DNA of 64,000 nt from CBDAQA01 sp965198865 (GCA_965198865.1 CBDAQA010000023.1:4774-68773), one strand, 5' to 3'. Shown: positions 1 through 9,261, counted from the stretch's first letter. Program-made: numbers and translations. Notes: generated by a model from the sequence alone, not told the origin.

Positions 1-353
1 GGCCGGGCCTGCCGCACGGCGGCGAGGCCGGCGTCGGTCAGGACGGCGTCCGACCCGCGCCCGTCGGCGGGGCACGCCTCGCGCCGGACCAGCCCGTCGG
101 CCTCGAGCCGGTCCACGACCCGCGTCAGCCCGGGCCGGGTCAGCAGCACGACGTCGGCCAGGTCCCGCAGCCGCATGCGCCGCCCCGGCGCCGACGCCAG
201 CGTGGCCAGCACGTCGAACCACGTCGGCGGGACTGTTCCGGCCGCCGCCGCCGCCTGCTCCAGGTGCGCCGACATGCGGGCGGTCAGAACCATGACCATG
301 CGCCACGCCTCGCGGACCGTCGGGTCGGGTTCGTCTTTGGGTCGAGCCGGCAT
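1..353 (-). CDS. MarR-family transcriptional regulator (3' end outside window)
   Basis: The minus-strand frame from the ATG at 351-353 runs off the left edge and encodes about 117 residues beginning M-P-A-R-P-K-D-E-P. The winged-helix core is visible: a helical stretch around D-V-L-A-T-L-A-S-A-P-G, then L-R-D-L-A-D, then L-T-R-P-G-L-T-R-V-V-D-R-L-E-A-D-G-L-V-R-R-E as recognition helix, and a wing with A-D-G-R-G-S. MarR proteins are dimeric repressors that often sense phenolic or oxidant compounds. The gene is divergent from the azoreductase at 620, a classic arrangement for a MarR repressor and its target; that regulatory link is inferred. No C-terminal dimerisation region can be judged because the gene is cut. 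Confidence 0.85.
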   Translation of the reverse strand, partial: MPARPKDEPDPTVREAWRMVMVLTARMSAHLEQAAAAAGTVPPTWFDVLATLASAPGRRMRLRDLADVVLLTRPGLTRVVDRLEADGLVRREACPADGRGSDAVLTDAGLAAVRQAR

Positions 354-535
354 CGCGCGTCCGATCTTACCGGGCCACCCCGCCAGGACGACCCCTACCG
401 CGAGGGACAGAACCGGGCCGTGCCGGCGCAGCACGCATTTCGCGCGGCGGGCGCGGCCTGCAAGTTCCACGTCGTCTGCGTGCGACGCGACCTGCGGTCG
501 CCACGGGCCGACACGGCACGGCCCTGCTCTCACAA

Positions 536-582
536 CAACTCGTTGACCCCGCAACCAAATCGGATATAGTTGCGAGTGCAAC
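536..582. promoter_or_regulatory. Two short palindromes in the MarR/azoR intergenic region (candidate operators)
   Basis: CAAC-TC-GTTG lies at 536-545 and GTTGC-GAGT-GCAAC at 569-582, both perfect inverted repeats built from the same GTTG/CAAC half-sites. They sit between the divergent MarR gene and azoR, 38-84 bases upstream of the azoR start. MarR dimers bind palindromes of this size, so these are reasonable operator candidates. Operator function is inferred from position and symmetry only. Confidence 0.4.
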
Positions 583-619
583 GAGATGGGGATGGGGTTC
601 AACCGAAGGAGACCGCGTC

Positions 620-1252
620 ATGGCCAAGCTGCTCTACATCGAGTCGTCACCCCGGAAGGAGCGGTCGCACTCGATCGCGGTCGCCCGCGCCTTCATCGAC
701 GCGTACCGGTTGGCCCACCCGACGGGCGCGGTCGACACGTGGGACCTGTGGGCGCCGGCCGAGCAGCTGCCGGAGTTCGACGGGGCGGCCATCACGGCCA
801 AGTACGCCATGGCGACCGCCACCGCGCACACCCCGGCCGAGGCCGAGGCGTGGACCGCCATCGGCCGCTCGGCCGAGCGGCTCAAGTCGGCCGACCTACT
901 GCTGCTGTCGGTCCCGATGTGGAACTTCGGCGTCCCGTACAAGCTGAAGCACCTGATCGACGTCGTCACCCAGCCGGGGCTGACGTTCGGGCACGACCCG
1001 GTCAAGGGGCCCTTCGGGTTGGTCCCGGCGCGGGCGGCGGTGGTCGTGTCGGCACGCGGCGCGAGCTACGCGGCCGGGTCGCCGTTCGCCGCGATGGACC
1101 GGGAGGCCCCGTACCTGACCGGCTGGCTGAACTGGATCGGCGTTGCCGACGTCCGCCACGTGCTGGTCGAGCCGACGCGGACGGAGGCATCGGCCGCCGA
1201 GGCGCGGGATAAAGCGACCGCCGAGGCCCGGACGCTCGCGGCGTCGTTGTAG
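620..1252 (+). CDS. azoR: FMN-dependent NADH-azoreductase
   Basis: 210 residues, close to the roughly 200 typical of the AzoR/AcpD flavodoxin-like family. The N-terminal flavin phosphate loop reads L-Y-I-E-S-S-P-R-K-E-R-S-H-S. The family motif P-M-W-N-F-G-V-P-Y-K-L-K is present near residue 98, followed by a G-I/V-T-like segment. These enzymes use NAD(P)H and FMN to reduce azo bonds and quinones in the cytoplasm, usually as an oxidant or quinone defence. The ATG at 620 has an AAGGAGA ribosome site 8 bases upstream. The divergent MarR gene suggests derepression by quinone-like compounds. A hairpin terminator follows at 1290. Confidence 0.9.
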   Translation: MAKLLYIESSPRKERSHSIAVARAFIDAYRLAHPTGAVDTWDLWAPAEQLPEFDGAAITAKYAMATATAHTPAEAEAWTAIGRSAERLKSADLLLLSVPMWNFGVPYKLKHLIDVVTQPGLTFGHDPVKGPFGLVPARAAVVVSARGASYAAGSPFAAMDREAPYLTGWLNWIGVADVRHVLVEPTRTEASAAEARDKATAEARTLAASL

Positions 1253-1289
1253 ACCCTCTCGAGCCTAACAGGCGTGCAATCCCAGAGAG

Positions 1290-1318
1290 CCCAGGCAGCT
1301 TGCTGCCCGGGTTGTTTT
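1290..1318 (+). terminator. Rho-independent terminator after azoR
   Basis: CCC-A-GGCAGC pairs with GCTGCC-C-GGG (1290-1299 with 1302-1311) with one A-C mismatch and a two-base loop, followed by TTGTTTT. It lies 37 bases after the azoR stop and isolates azoR from the groEL1 leader. Confidence 0.65.
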
Positions 1319-1418
1319 CGATGGGGCGAGAACGCCAGGTCGCAACGTGCCTGAGCTTTTGCGGGATAAGCTTGGACGGTTGTTCCGGGTGGCGTCTGGT
1401 GCGGTGGCCCTCTGCACC

Positions 1419-1472
1419 TGCCAATGTGGCAACGACCGCAGACTGCCGGAAACACCGGCTGCCAGCGTGGCA
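1419..1472. promoter_or_regulatory. Duplicated palindrome TGCCA-N3-TGGCA in the groEL1 leader
   Basis: The same 13-base palindrome occurs twice: TGCCA-ATG-TGGCA at 1419-1431 and TGCCA-GCG-TGGCA at 1460-1472. They are spaced 41 bases start to start, about four helical turns, so both would face the same side of the DNA. They lie 200-260 bases upstream of groEL1. No CIRCE element (TTAGCACTC-N9-GAGTGCTAA) is seen in the 1253-1678 leader, the usual HrcA target before groE. A different stress repressor is possible; this is inference from symmetry and duplication. The rest of the leader holds no gene that I can support. Confidence 0.45.
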
Positions 1473-1678
1473 GATGCCGTCGCGTCGTCGATTTCCAGCC
1501 TCGGAGCGTAATTGTCAACCAAGTCACGCCTTACATCGCGCGGAAGTTCCACGTCGGTTCGGTATCCCGTTTGACTAGGGGACGGCAGTACCGGTGCCCG
1601 GCGGATCGAACGGGCGACGGTCGGATCGTCGACATCGAAAACAGAGTCCGAACAAACGTTCGCGAGGAGACAACACAG

Positions 1679-3322
<1,644 letters not shown>

Positions 3323-3332
3323 TCGGACGGCC

Positions 3333-3569
3333 ATGCCCACGCTCCTCATTGACGGGCCGTTCCGGTTTTTCTGGTACTCGGCCGACCGCCTTGAACCGCC
3401 GCATGTTCATGTCGAGCGGGACGATCGATCGGCGAAGTACTGGCTGGACCCCGTTCGTCTGGCCCGGAACAATGGGCTCCGGCAGCGTGAGCTAGCGATG
3501 ATCGCCCGCATCATCGCTGCCCATCAAGCAGAGTGGCTCGAAAGGTGGCAACGTGAGCTCGGCCGTTGA
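3333..3569 (+). CDS. DUF4160 domain protein
   Basis: 78 residues matching the DUF4160 pattern: an N-terminal strand, F-F-W-Y-S-A-D-R-L-E-P-P-H-V-H-V, then A-K-Y-W-L-D-P-V-R-L-A. It starts 10 bases after the groEL1 stop and overlaps the next gene by 17 bases. DUF4160 and DUF2442 proteins often occur as a two-gene unit resembling toxin-antitoxin modules, but their biochemical role is not established. It is odd to find such a pair inside a chaperonin cluster between groEL and groES. Confidence 0.8.
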   Translation: MPTLLIDGPFRFFWYSADRLEPPHVHVERDDRSAKYWLDPVRLARNNGLRQRELAMIARIIAAHQAEWLERWQRELGR

Positions 3570-3870
3570 GGCGACTACTGCTGTACTGGTCACTTTCATC
3601 GCTTGCGATGACGAGCGGCTGACGGTCGCGCTGTCAGATGGTCGGCGTCTATCGATGCCGCTCGTGTGGTACCCGCGCCTTTACCATGGGTCGCCGGCCG
3701 AGCGGAACGAGTGGCGACTGATCGGCGGTGGCGAGGGCGTCCACTGGCCAGCGTTGGACGAAGACCTGAGCCTTGACGGGTTTCTGGCCGGCCGCAAAAG
3801 CCAAGAGTCGGCGGCGTCTGTCAAGAAGTGGTTCGCCGGGCGGAAGGCGAGCCGGCGGAAAGTCGATTGA
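3553..3870 (+). CDS. DUF2442 domain protein
   Basis: 105 residues from a GTG start at 3553, inside the end of the DUF4160 gene. The DUF2442 hallmarks are present: D-D-E-R-L-T-V-A-L-S-D-G-R-R-L-S-M-P-L-V-W-Y-P-R-L and I-G-G-G-E-G-V-H-W-P-A-L-D-E-D-L-S. The C-terminus is lysine/arginine-rich. GAAAGG lies just upstream of the start. The overlap implies translational coupling with the DUF4160 partner. DUF2442 members are proposed antitoxin-like or regulatory proteins; the function here is unknown. Confidence 0.8.
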   Translation: MSSAVEATTAVLVTFIACDDERLTVALSDGRRLSMPLVWYPRLYHGSPAERNEWRLIGGGEGVHWPALDEDLSLDGFLAGRKSQESAASVKKWFAGRKASRRKVD

Positions 3871-3871
3871 C

Positions 3872-4054
3872 GTGGCCAAGCACGACCGACCCATGCCCGA
3901 CCTAACGCCACTGCCGGACCTGAGCCGGCGGCCGGACGCGACGCGGACGGCGACGCGGGCCGGGGTGATCCTGGTCCTGCTAGCCATCGCGGTGGCCGGG
4001 ATGTGTTACACGGGCTGGCTGCTGTACACGCTGCCGGCCGGGCCGGCGAAGTAA
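3872..4054 (+). CDS. Small single-pass membrane protein
   Basis: 60 residues if read from the GTG at 3872, which directly follows the preceding stop codon, or 53 from the ATG at 3893. A proline- and charge-rich N-terminal third is followed by one transmembrane helix, G-V-I-L-V-L-L-A-I-A-V-A-G-M-C-Y-T-G-W, and a short tail. No family is recognised. Its position between the DUF2442 gene and groES suggests co-transcription. A hairpin GGGCGT-GA-ACGCCC follows at 4069-4082. Confidence 0.5.
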   Translation: MAKHDRPMPDLTPLPDLSRRPDATRTATRAGVILVLLAIAVAGMCYTGWLLYTLPAGPAK

Positions 4055-4111
4055 ATCAACAAATTGCACGGGCGTGAACGCCCGCGCGACGCAGAGAAGG
4101 AAACGACTAAA

Positions 4112-4399
4112 ATGACCCTGAAGCCCCTATCGGATCGCGTGATCGTCAAGCAGTCGGACGCCGAGGAGAAGACGGCCAGCGGGATCCTGCTGCCCGACTC
4201 GGCCAAGACCAAGCCCACCCAGGGCAAGGTGATCAGCGTCGGACCCGGCAAGCTGGACGACGACGGCAAGCGCCACGCGGTCGCCGTCAAGACCGGCGAC
4301 GTGATCTACTACGGCAAGTACAGCGGCAACGAGGTCGAGGTCGACGGCGAGAAGCTCGTCATCCTCCGCGAGAGCGACGTCCTCGGCGTGCTTGAGTGA
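4112..4399 (+). CDS. groES: Co-chaperonin GroES
   Basis: 95 residues, full Cpn10 length. It begins M-T-L-K-P-L-S-D-R-V-I-V-K and has the mobile loop E-E-K-T-A-S-G-I-L-L-P-D-S-A (about 19-32), then G-K-V-I-S-V-G-P-G and the terminal Y-G-K-Y-S-G-N-E-V region. It caps GroEL rings as a heptamer. The ATG at 4112 follows AGAAGG; the upstream in-frame ATG at 4064 would add an unconserved extension. It lies between the two groEL genes, so it could serve both. Confidence 0.97.
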   Translation: MTLKPLSDRVIVKQSDAEEKTASGILLPDSAKTKPTQGKVISVGPGKLDDDGKRHAVAVKTGDVIYYGKYSGNEVEVDGEKLVILRESDVLGVLE

Positions 4400-4408
4400 C
4401 CAAAGTGG

Positions 4409-4481
4409 CACGGGCTACCAGCCCGTGTTTCTGACCCGGTCACAACAATCTCAGAATAGGAACACGGGCTAGCAGCCCGTG
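4409..4481. repeat. Two copies of a CACGGGCT/AGCCCGTG hairpin element
   Basis: CACGGGCT-ACC-AGCCCGTG at 4409-4427 (followed by TTT) and CACGGGCT-AGC-AGCCCGTG at 4463-4481 are near-identical hairpins 54 bases apart, filling most of the groES-groEL2 gap. The first could attenuate transcription after groES. The second ends 9 bases before the groEL2 start codon and could hide its ribosome site, since no clear purine-rich site is visible there. Both roles are inferred. Confidence 0.7.
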
Positions 4482-4490
4482 CCACAAAAC

Positions 4491-6119
4491 ATGGCTGCCA
4501 AACAGATGATGTACGAGACCGACGCCCGGGCCGAGCTGCTCAACGGGATGTCGCAGCTGGCGCGGGCCGTGAAAGCCACGCTGGGGCCGCGCGGGCGGAA
4601 CGTGGTGATGCAGAAGTCGTTCGGGTCGCCGCGGATCACCAAGGACGGCGTCTCCGTCGCCAAGGAGATCGAGCTGCCCCAGCCGTTCGAGAACATGGGC
4701 GCCAAGCTCATTTCGGCCGTGGCCAGCAAGACCGGCGACGTCGCCGGCGACGGGACGACCACCGCGACCGTGCTGGCCGAGGCGATCCTGAGCGAGGGGC
4801 TGAAGTACGTCCGCAGCGGCGTGAACCCGGTGCTGATCCAGCGCGGGATCATCAAGGCCACGGAGGTGGCCTGCGAGGCGATCACGAAGATCAGCAAGCC
4901 CGTCAGCGGCCGCGAGGACTACAAGCGTGTCGCGACGATCAGCGCGAACGGCGACGTCCACATCGGCGAGCTGATGGCTGACGCCATGGAGAAGGTCGGC
5001 AAGGAGGGCGTGATCACCGTCGACGAGGGCAAGGGCACCGAGTCGACCCTGGAGTACACCGAGGGCATGCAGTTCGACAAGGGCTACCTGTCGCCCTACT
5101 TCATGACCAACCCGACCTCGCTCGAGGCCGTGCTGGAGAACGCGTACGTCCTGCTGTACGAGAAGAAGGTCAGCAACCTGACCGACCTGCTGCCGCTGCT
5201 GAACAAGATCGTCACCGGCGGCAAGCCGCTGCTGATCATCGCCGAGGACGTGGACGCCGAGGCGCTCGCCGCGTTAGTGATCAACAAGCTGCGCGGGTCG
5301 CTGAACGTGTGCGCCGTCAAGGCACCGGGCTTCGGCGATCGCCGCAAGGCGATGATGGGCGACCTGGCCGTCGTCACCGGCGGGCAGTTCATCAGCGAGG
5401 ACCTGGGCCTGAAGCTGGAGAGCGTCGAGCTCGAGCAGCTGGGCACGGCCAAGCGGATCGTGGTCGGCAAGGACAACACCCTGATCGTCGAGGGCGCCGG
5501 CACGAAGGAGCAGATCAAGGGTCGCGCCGACCAGATCCGCCAGCAGATCGAGAAGACCACCAGCGACTACGACAAGGAGAAGCTGCAGGAGCGGCTGGCG
5601 AAGCTCACGGGCGGGGTCGCCGTCGTCAAGGCCGGCGCCAACACCGAGACCGAGATGAAGGAGCGGAAGGACCTGATCGACGACGCCCTGCACGCCGTGA
5701 AGGCGTCGGCCGTCGAGGGCATCGTGCCCGGCGGTGGCGTCGCCCTGCTTCGGGCGATCAAGGCGGTCCTGGCCGCCAAGGCCACCGCCAAGGGCGACGA
5801 GAAGATTGGCTTCGACATCCTGTCCGAGGCGCTGCAGGCCCCCTGCCGGCAGATCGCCGACAACGCCGGCGAGGACGGCGAGGTCGTCGTCGCCCAGATC
5901 CTGTCGAACGACTCGGTCGGCTACGGCTATAACGCCGCCACCGGCGAGTACGGCGACCTGTTCAAGATGGGCATCATCGACCCGACCAAGGTCGCCAAGA
6001 CCGCCCTTCAGAACGCCGCCTCGGTCAGCGGGCTCGCCCTGACGACGGACGTGCTGTTGACCGAGTTGAAGGAGAAGGACGGCAAGCCGACCAACGAGGT
6101 CGCGGGGTCGGTGGTCTGA
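4491..6119 (+). CDS. groEL: Chaperonin GroEL, paralogue 2 (no GGM tail)
   Basis: 542 residues with all chaperonin signatures: T-L-G-P-R-G-R-N, G-D-V-A-G-D-G-T-T-T-A-T, and E-G-I-V-P-G-G-G-V-A. It differs from paralogue 1 in the N-terminus (M-A-A-K-Q-M-M-Y) and most clearly at the C-terminus, which ends K-P-T-N-E-V-A-G-S-V-V without Gly-Gly-Met repeats. GroEL paralogues lacking the tail are often specialised for particular clients or conditions. The ATG at 4491 is preferred to the GTG at 4479, which lies within a hairpin repeat arm. Confidence 0.95.
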   Translation: MAAKQMMYETDARAELLNGMSQLARAVKATLGPRGRNVVMQKSFGSPRITKDGVSVAKEIELPQPFENMGAKLISAVASKTGDVAGDGTTTATVLAEAILSEGLKYVRSGVNPVLIQRGIIKATEVACEAITKISKPVSGREDYKRVATISANGDVHIGELMADAMEKVGKEGVITVDEGKGTESTLEYTEGMQFDKGYLSPYFMTNPTSLEAVLENAYVLLYEKKVSNLTDLLPLLNKIVTGGKPLLIIAEDVDAEALAALVINKLRGSLNVCAVKAPGFGDRRKAMMGDLAVVTGGQFISEDLGLKLESVELEQLGTAKRIVVGKDNTLIVEGAGTKEQIKGRADQIRQQIEKTTSDYDKEKLQERLAKLTGGVAVVKAGANTETEMKERKDLIDDALHAVKASAVEGIVPGGGVALLRAIKAVLAAKATAKGDEKIGFDILSEALQAPCRQIADNAGEDGEVVVAQILSNDSVGYGYNAATGEYGDLFKMGIIDPTKVAKTALQNAASVSGLALTTDVLLTELKEKDGKPTNEVAGSVV

Positions 6120-6149
6120 CCCGTTCCCGAAGACACCGTGATGGGGCAG

Positions 6150-6182
6150 AACTCCGCTCGGCACTCGCCGCGGCGGAGTTTT
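6150..6182 (+). terminator. Terminator after groEL2
   Basis: AACTCCGC (6150-6157) pairs with GCGGAGTT (6173-6180) around a 15-base loop and is followed by TT. It lies 30 bases past the groEL2 stop and separates the chaperonin block from the hicA remnant and dnaJ. Confidence 0.6.
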
Positions 6183-6189
6183 CCAGTAA

Positions 6190-6357
6190 ATCGGTTGGGC
6201 GGTGGTTCGCCAGTCGGGCAGCCACTTGATCATGGTCGAGGACGGCGAGGCCGCGACGCTCTCGGTGCCCGACCACCGTGAGGTCGCCAAAGGAACGCTG
6301 CGAAAGCTTGATCCGCTCGGCCGGACTGACGGTCGACGAGTTCGTGGAGAGGGTCTG
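6190..6357 (+). pseudogene. HicA-like toxin remnant, truncated and frameshifted
   Basis: The translation from 6190 reads G-W-A-V-V-R-Q-S-G-S-H-L-I-M, the HicA double-stranded-RNA-binding-fold signature with the catalytic histidine region, then V-P-D-H-R-E-V-A-K-G-T-L-R-K-L. At about 6309 the frame shifts by one base into I-R-S-A-G-L-T-V-D-E-F-V-E-R-V, the normal HicA C-terminus. An in-frame TAA at 6187 shows that the first helix is lost. HicA proteins are mRNA interferases paired with HicB; no hicB is present nearby. This is a decayed toxin gene between groEL2 and dnaJ. Confidence 0.75.
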
Positions 6358-6386
6358 GAGCGGACGTGGTCCGGACAGGAATATAA

Positions 6387-7547
6387 GTGCCCACCGTCAA
6401 ACGCGACTACTACGAGGTCCTGAGCGTCACGCGCACCGCCAGCGGGGACGAGATCAAGCGGTCCTATCGCCGGCTGGCGATGAAGTACCACCCCGACCGC
6501 AACGAGGGGCCGGGCAAGGCCGAGGCCGAGGTCAAGTTCAAGGAGTGCTCCGAGGCGTACGAGGTGCTGTCCGACGAGACCAAGCGACAGCGTTACGACC
6601 AGTACGGCCACGCCGGCGTGTCGGCGAACCACGACTACCAGCACATGGAGCCTCAGGACATCTTCTCGATGTTCGAGGACATCTTCGGTGCCGGCAACAG
6701 CGGCCGCGGCGGCCGGGCCGGGGCGACCCGCGGGGCCGGCGGGCGCGGGTTCGACCTCGAGATCCAGGTCGAGCTCACCCTGAACGAGATCGCCAGCGGG
6801 GCCGAGAAGACGCTGGAGTACGAGCGGCAGGACCTGTGCGAGCAGTGCAAGGGTTCCGGAGCCAAGCCGGGCACACAGCCGGTCGTCTGCGTGCAGTGCG
6901 GCGGGCAGGGACGGATCGCCCAGCAGGGGTTCGGCGGGATGTTCCGCATGGTCACCACCTGCCCCAACTGCCGGGGTCGGGGGACCGTCGTCCGCGAGCA
7001 CTGCCCCAGCTGCGGCGGCAACGGCCGGCAGATGAAGAAGCGGACCGTCACCATCAAGATCCCGCCCGGCGTCCACGAGGGACAGGCCGTCCGCGTCGTC
7101 GGCGAGGGCGAGGCGGGCGAGGCCGGCGGCAAGGCGGGCGACCTGCACTGCTACATCGCCGTCAAACCCCACCCGATCTTCACCCGGCATAACAACGACC
7201 TCGTCTGCCAGGTGCCGATCAGCTTCACCCAGGCGGCCCTCGGCGCCCACGTCGACGTGCCGACGCTGCGGGGTCCCGAACCGTTGGACGTCCCCGCCGG
7301 CAGCCAGCACGGCGAGGTGTTCAAGCTCCGCGGCAAGGGGCTGCCCGACGCCCGCAGCAACCGCGTCGGCGACGAGCTCGTGCAGATCCTGGTCGAGATC
7401 CCGCGCAAGCTGACCGACCGGCAACGGACGCTGCTCCGCGAGTTCGCCCAGACCGAGGAGGGCCACGACGGCGCCGACGTCCACGCCGCCATGCCCCAGC
7501 GCAAGGGGTTCCTCGACAAGCTCAAGGACGTGTTGACCGGGGAGTAG
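6387..7547 (+). CDS. dnaJ: Chaperone protein DnaJ
   Basis: 386 residues, full type-I Hsp40. The J domain spans 6-72 with H-P-D at 35-37. A Gly-rich segment at 101-121 follows. Four CxxCxGxG zinc motifs start at Cys151, Cys168, Cys192 and Cys206, and then the two C-terminal client-binding domains. It stimulates DnaK ATPase and delivers unfolded clients. The GTG at 6387 with AGGA upstream gives the expected start M-P-T-V-K-R-D-Y-Y-E. grpE follows 89 bases later; dnaK is not in the window. Confidence 0.96.
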   Translation: MPTVKRDYYEVLSVTRTASGDEIKRSYRRLAMKYHPDRNEGPGKAEAEVKFKECSEAYEVLSDETKRQRYDQYGHAGVSANHDYQHMEPQDIFSMFEDIFGAGNSGRGGRAGATRGAGGRGFDLEIQVELTLNEIASGAEKTLEYERQDLCEQCKGSGAKPGTQPVVCVQCGGQGRIAQQGFGGMFRMVTTCPNCRGRGTVVREHCPSCGGNGRQMKKRTVTIKIPPGVHEGQAVRVVGEGEAGEAGGKAGDLHCYIAVKPHPIFTRHNNDLVCQVPISFTQAALGAHVDVPTLRGPEPLDVPAGSQHGEVFKLRGKGLPDARSNRVGDELVQILVEIPRKLTDRQRTLLREFAQTEEGHDGADVHAAMPQRKGFLDKLKDVLTGE

Positions 7548-7636
7548 GTTGCTGGTGGTGGGTTGTCGGTTGGAAGTAGTAGAATCGCCAGCCGCCCGTC
7601 CGCCCCGACCTACGACTCACAAACCCACAGATACCC

Positions 7637-8182
7637 ATGACCCGCATCCCCATCGACGATCCCGACGCCCAGCCGTCCGACGAGTCCCCCGAGCCCGGCC
7701 CCGCCGAGGGCACCACGGTCGACCCCAACGAGTTGATCCAGCTCCGCGCCGAGCGCGACCAGCTCTACGAGCGGCTCGCCCGCGCCACGGCCGAGTTCAA
7801 GAACACCCAGCGCCGCCTCGAGACCGAGTTCGACCAGCGGGCCCAGTACGCGAACTCGTCGCTGCTCAAGAGCCTGCTCCCACCGATCGACAGCTTCGAG
7901 CGGGCCCTCGCCCAGGACCCGGCCAAGATCGACGCGGCCACGCTGCTCAAGGGGCTGCAGATCACGCACGACCAGATGATGAACGTGCTGAGGCAGCAGC
8001 GCGTCGAGCAGATCGCCCCCAAGCCCGGCGACCCGTTCGACCCCACGCTGCACGAGGCCGTCATGCAGCAGCCCAGCGACGCCTACCCCGAGCCGGCCGT
8101 CACCCAGCTGTTCGAGAAGGGCTACGCCCTGCAGGGCCGCACGCTACGCCCGGCGAAGGTGGCGGTGAGCAAGGTGTCCTAA
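7637..8182 (+). CDS. grpE: Nucleotide exchange factor GrpE
   Basis: 181 residues. An acidic N-terminus is followed by a long coiled-coil helix (about 28-95) with A-E-F-K-N-T-Q-R-R-L-E, then the beta domain with the signature D-P-F-D-P-T-L-H-E-A-V and F-E-K-G-Y-A-L-Q-G-R-T-L-R-P-A-K-V-A-V-S. GrpE dimers release ADP from DnaK. It follows dnaJ, an order (dnaJ then grpE, no hrcA) that differs from the common hrcA-grpE-dnaK-dnaJ arrangement. Confidence 0.95.
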   Translation: MTRIPIDDPDAQPSDESPEPGPAEGTTVDPNELIQLRAERDQLYERLARATAEFKNTQRRLETEFDQRAQYANSSLLKSLLPPIDSFERALAQDPAKIDAATLLKGLQITHDQMMNVLRQQRVEQIAPKPGDPFDPTLHEAVMQQPSDAYPEPAVTQLFEKGYALQGRTLRPAKVAVSKVS

Positions 8183-8186
8183 AGGA

Positions 8187-8278
8187 AGTGCAGAGTGCGG
8201 AATGCAGAGTGCAGAATGGAGATCGGCAGCCGTTGCCCCGCCCCCATTCCGCGTTCTGCACTCTGAGTTCTGCATTCG
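8187..8278. repeat. Long imperfect inverted repeat between grpE and the FmdB-like gene
   Basis: The segment 8187-8219 (built on AGAGTGCGGAATGCAGAGTG) is complementary to 8244-8278 (ending TCTGAGTTCTGCATTC). The arms are about 33 bases with several mismatches and a central loop of about 25. It fills the whole intergenic gap and contains internal direct repeats of GTGCAGA. Such elements recur between genes in this window. Confidence 0.7.
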
Positions 8279-8283
8279 ATGAC

Positions 8284-8682
8284 ATGCCGACCTACGAGTA
8301 CAAGTGCGACGCCTGCGGGCACGCGTTCGAGAAGTTCCAGTCGATCAAGGCCGACCCGATCAAGGTCTGCCCCAACTGCGGCCAGGAGTCGGTCCGCAAG
8401 CTGATCAGCATGGGTGGCGGTCTGATCTTCAAGGGCAGCGGGTTCTACATCACCGATTACCGCGACAAGGCCTACGCCGACCAGTCCAAGGCCGACAACG
8501 GCGGCAAGGCCGAGGCGAAGTCCGACGCCAGCCCCGACGCCAAGGGTGATGCCAAGTCCGACAAGCCCGCCACCGGCGAGCCGGCCAAGTCGACCGAGTC
8601 CAAGCCCGCCGCGACGGCGACGCCAACGCCGTCCCCCACGCCCACGCCCGCCCCGACGCCGGCCGCCAAGTCCGACTCCTGA
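8284..8682 (+). CDS. FmdB-type zinc ribbon protein
   Basis: 132 residues. The first 50 form the FmdB/CxxC putative regulatory domain: M-P-T-Y-E-Y-K-C-D-A-C-G-H-A-F-E, with Cys8, Cys11, Cys29 and Cys32 as zinc ligands and G-G-G-L-I-F-K-G-S-G-F-Y-I-T-D-Y. The rest is a low-complexity Lys/Asp/Ala then Thr/Pro tail with no predicted fold. The role of the family is unresolved (originally linked to amidase gene regulation). The position after grpE and before yacG is suggestive of an operon. Confidence 0.85.
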   Translation: MPTYEYKCDACGHAFEKFQSIKADPIKVCPNCGQESVRKLISMGGGLIFKGSGFYITDYRDKAYADQSKADNGGKAEAKSDASPDAKGDAKSDKPATGEPAKSTESKPAATATPTPSPTPTPAPTPAAKSDS

Positions 8683-8694
8683 CCCGGACCCGCC

Positions 8695-8883
8695 ATGCTG
8701 TGCCCGATCTGCAAGCGCCCTGTCCCCGACCCCCCACCCGACGGCCCCCGCGGCGACTACCCGTTCTGCACCCCCCGCTGCAAGCTGGTCGACCTCGGCC
8801 GCTGGCTCGACGGCGCCTACCAGATCCCCGTGCAGATCACGCCGGACGATGACGACGACGGCGGCGATCGTTCGCAGTCGTGA
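8695..8883 (+). CDS. yacG: DNA gyrase inhibitor YacG-like zinc protein
   Basis: 62 residues. The YacG zinc-finger pattern is clear: C-P-I-C at 3-6 and F-C-T-P-R-C-K-L-V-D-L-G-R-W-L near 25-39. The C-terminus is strongly acidic (D-D-D-D-D), as in family members. YacG binds GyrB and inhibits gyrase supercoiling in Escherichia coli. It lies 12 bases after the fmdB-like gene and is probably co-transcribed with it. Confidence 0.85.
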   Translation: MLCPICKRPVPDPPPDGPRGDYPFCTPRCKLVDLGRWLDGAYQIPVQITPDDDDDGGDRSQS

Positions 8884-8952
8884 ACCAGATGTAGCCCCTC
8901 GGTTCCGTTCACAAAGCGCTTGGCGATGCAGAAGCTCGCCATGGCAGTCGCT

Positions 8953-9019
8953 GGCGGAAGCCCGCGGATCTTCGGCGAACCCAACGCCACTGAGCTGTGA
9001 CGGTCCGCGGGCTCCCGCC
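8953..9019. repeat. 16-base-arm inverted repeat
   Basis: 8953-8968 (GGCGGAAGCCCGCGGA) pairs with 9004-9019 (TCCGCGGGCTCCCGCC) with one mismatch, around a 35-base loop. It sits in the 378-base gap between yacG (stop 8883) and the membrane protein at 9262. It could act as a transcript end or be a mobile repeat. No T-run follows. Confidence 0.7.
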
Positions 9020-9168
9020 ACGCGGCTGCAATGTGAGTCCTGCGGGATGGGTCCGCCCGGCACGCGGCCTCCCGCGCACCGCAACGGCGAGCAGAGCGGT
9101 CGGTTCGCGCAGCGCCCGTCGCGCGACGCGCCCGCGACCGACGCGATTCCAACCTGGATCTCCCGCCG

Positions 9169-9196
9169 TTGCCGTTGCACCGCCCACCCCTATAAT
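9169..9196 (+). promoter_or_regulatory. Sigma-70-like promoter for the 626-residue membrane protein
   Basis: TTGCCG at 9169-9174 and a perfect TATAAT at 9191-9196 with a 16-base spacer. They sit 66 bases upstream of the ATG at 9262 and point toward it. Confidence 0.55.
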
Positions 9197-9261
9197 GCCG
9201 GCCCGTCATCGGTTCCGGCACGTGTCCGCGGCCGGGCGGACCGGGAAGGAGCTCTCTTCAC

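Noticed and set aside
4479..4490. GTG start adding four residues to groEL2
   Set aside because: The codon lies in a hairpin repeat arm, and the conserved GroEL N-terminus begins at the ATG at 4491.
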